This document shows positions 13,543-13,948 of a stretch of DNA of 13,948 nucleotides, one piece after another. The notes beneath the pieces were generated by a model. It saw only the letters and a program-made list of their open reading frames with translations, was not told the DNA's origin and did no database searches. The stretch's first letter is position 1, and every line of letters starts with the position of its first letter. Source of the DNA: Chitinophagales bacterium (GTDB taxonomy: Bacteria; Bacteroidota; Bacteroidia; Chitinophagales; CAIODY01); NCBI GenBank assembly GCA_023251415.1, contig JAHEYX010000022.1:1-13948 (forward strand), in the 5' to 3' direction. A program made the translations under genes and the position numbers.

Positions 13543-13948
13543 AATGTATTCTTCTTTCGTTAAACGATATTGAATTATGCTTTTGAACGTATTGTTTATT
13601 AAATATTCATCTTTCAATTCCGCTTCTTTAATCATTTTGTTTTTCAGCATTACTTTAGCGGAAGCCGGATTTTCGGGGAAATGCGTTGCTATGATTTTAT
13701 TGAGTTGTAAGGTTTCAAAACCGAATTTTAATAATGCTGCCAAGGCTTCTGTTGCTATACCTTTACCCCAAAACGGTTCAGCAATCCAATAACCAATCTG
13801 TGCACTAGCATTGGCCGGATTCAAGTGTATGCCTATCTCCCCAATTAATTCATCACCGGGTTTTAAAGTGATAACGAATACGTAGCGTTCTTTGTTTTTA
13901 AAACCTTGATTGACAAAATTGATTCTAAAAATAGCATCTTCTTCAGTG
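13534..13948 (-). CDS. GNAT family N-acetyltransferase, RimJ/RimL type (5' end off window)
   Basis: The minus-strand frame is open from the window edge to TAA at 13536-13534, giving 138 residues of the C-terminal part. Its beginning (TEEDAIFRINFVNQGFKNKE) continues without interruption into the rest, so the gene extends beyond the window. Fold landmarks are RYVFVITLKPGDELIGEIGI (strands 2-3), ASAQIGYWIAEPFWGKGIAT (acetyl-CoA pyrophosphate loop, FWGKGIA as the Q/R-x-x-G-x-G/A motif), LNKIIATHFPENPASAKVM (strand 5/helix 4), and a closing IIQYRLTKEEY. This is the Acetyltransf_3/RimJ-RimL pattern; substrates in this group are protein N-termini, amino acids or antibiotics and cannot be told here. 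The last codons lie inside a heptamer repeat array. Confidence 0.85.
   Translation of the reverse strand, partial: TEEDAIFRINFVNQGFKNKERYVFVITLKPGDELIGEIGIHLNPANASAQIGYWIAEPFWGKGIATEALAALLKFGFETLQLNKIIATHFPENPASAKVMLKNKMIKEAELKDEYLINNTFKSIIQYRLTKEEYINQ

Noticed and set aside
13400..13545. Short repeats considered as a CRISPR array
   Set aside because: Units are only 7 nt, contiguous and without unique spacers; no cas gene is present.

Overview
The window looks like chromosomal DNA of a member of the Bacteroidota. The evidence is an AT-rich base composition, A-rich translation starts without Shine-Dalgarno motifs, several matches to the Bacteroidota promoter (TTTG, about 20 nt, TAnnTTTG), a gldH gliding lipoprotein gene next to ricT, and MORN/YwqK-type repeat proteins. 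The class cannot be fixed from the sequence; Chitinophagia or Sphingobacteriia would fit. No tRNA, rRNA, CRISPR array, insertion sequence or phage gene was seen.

Layout from left to right. 1-1383 (minus) is one long reading frame for a secreted MORN-repeat protein. It runs off the left edge and is cut by a single in-frame TAA at 808-810, which is the strongest anomaly in the window. purL (1491-3737, plus) diverges from it and converges on an MFS transporter (3877-5109, minus). The gap between those two holds a possible terminator. A divergent promoter region (5110-5266) then drives a compact plus-strand operon of ricT (5267-6751), gldH (GTG start inside the ricT end) and metF (7 nt later). 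metF runs tail to tail, with 1 nt between stop codons, into a secreted seven-haem cytochrome c with C-terminal TPRs (8210-10135, minus, GTG start). A 407-nt intergenic region with a good promoter leads into ahcY (10543-11871, plus), which ends in a textbook hairpin-plus-T-run terminator. Beyond it, all on the minus strand, lie a lipoprotein that resembles the N-terminal half of TlpA-like proteins without their thioredoxin domain (11955-12932), a small Cys-rich ORF with an uncertain start (12983-13273), a repeat-bearing intergenic region and a GNAT acetyltransferase cut by the right edge (13534-13948).

By function, most of the window is housekeeping: purine synthesis (purL), and the folate/methyl cycle (metF makes methyl-THF for homocysteine remethylation; ahcY regenerates homocysteine from SAH). 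ricT and gldH form a translationally coupled pair. The less ordinary parts are the interrupted MORN gene, the cytochrome-TPR fusion, the Trx-less lipoprotein, the Cys-rich small ORF, and a run of heptamer repeats that reaches into the 3' end of the acetyltransferase gene. I found no convincing new multi-gene system.
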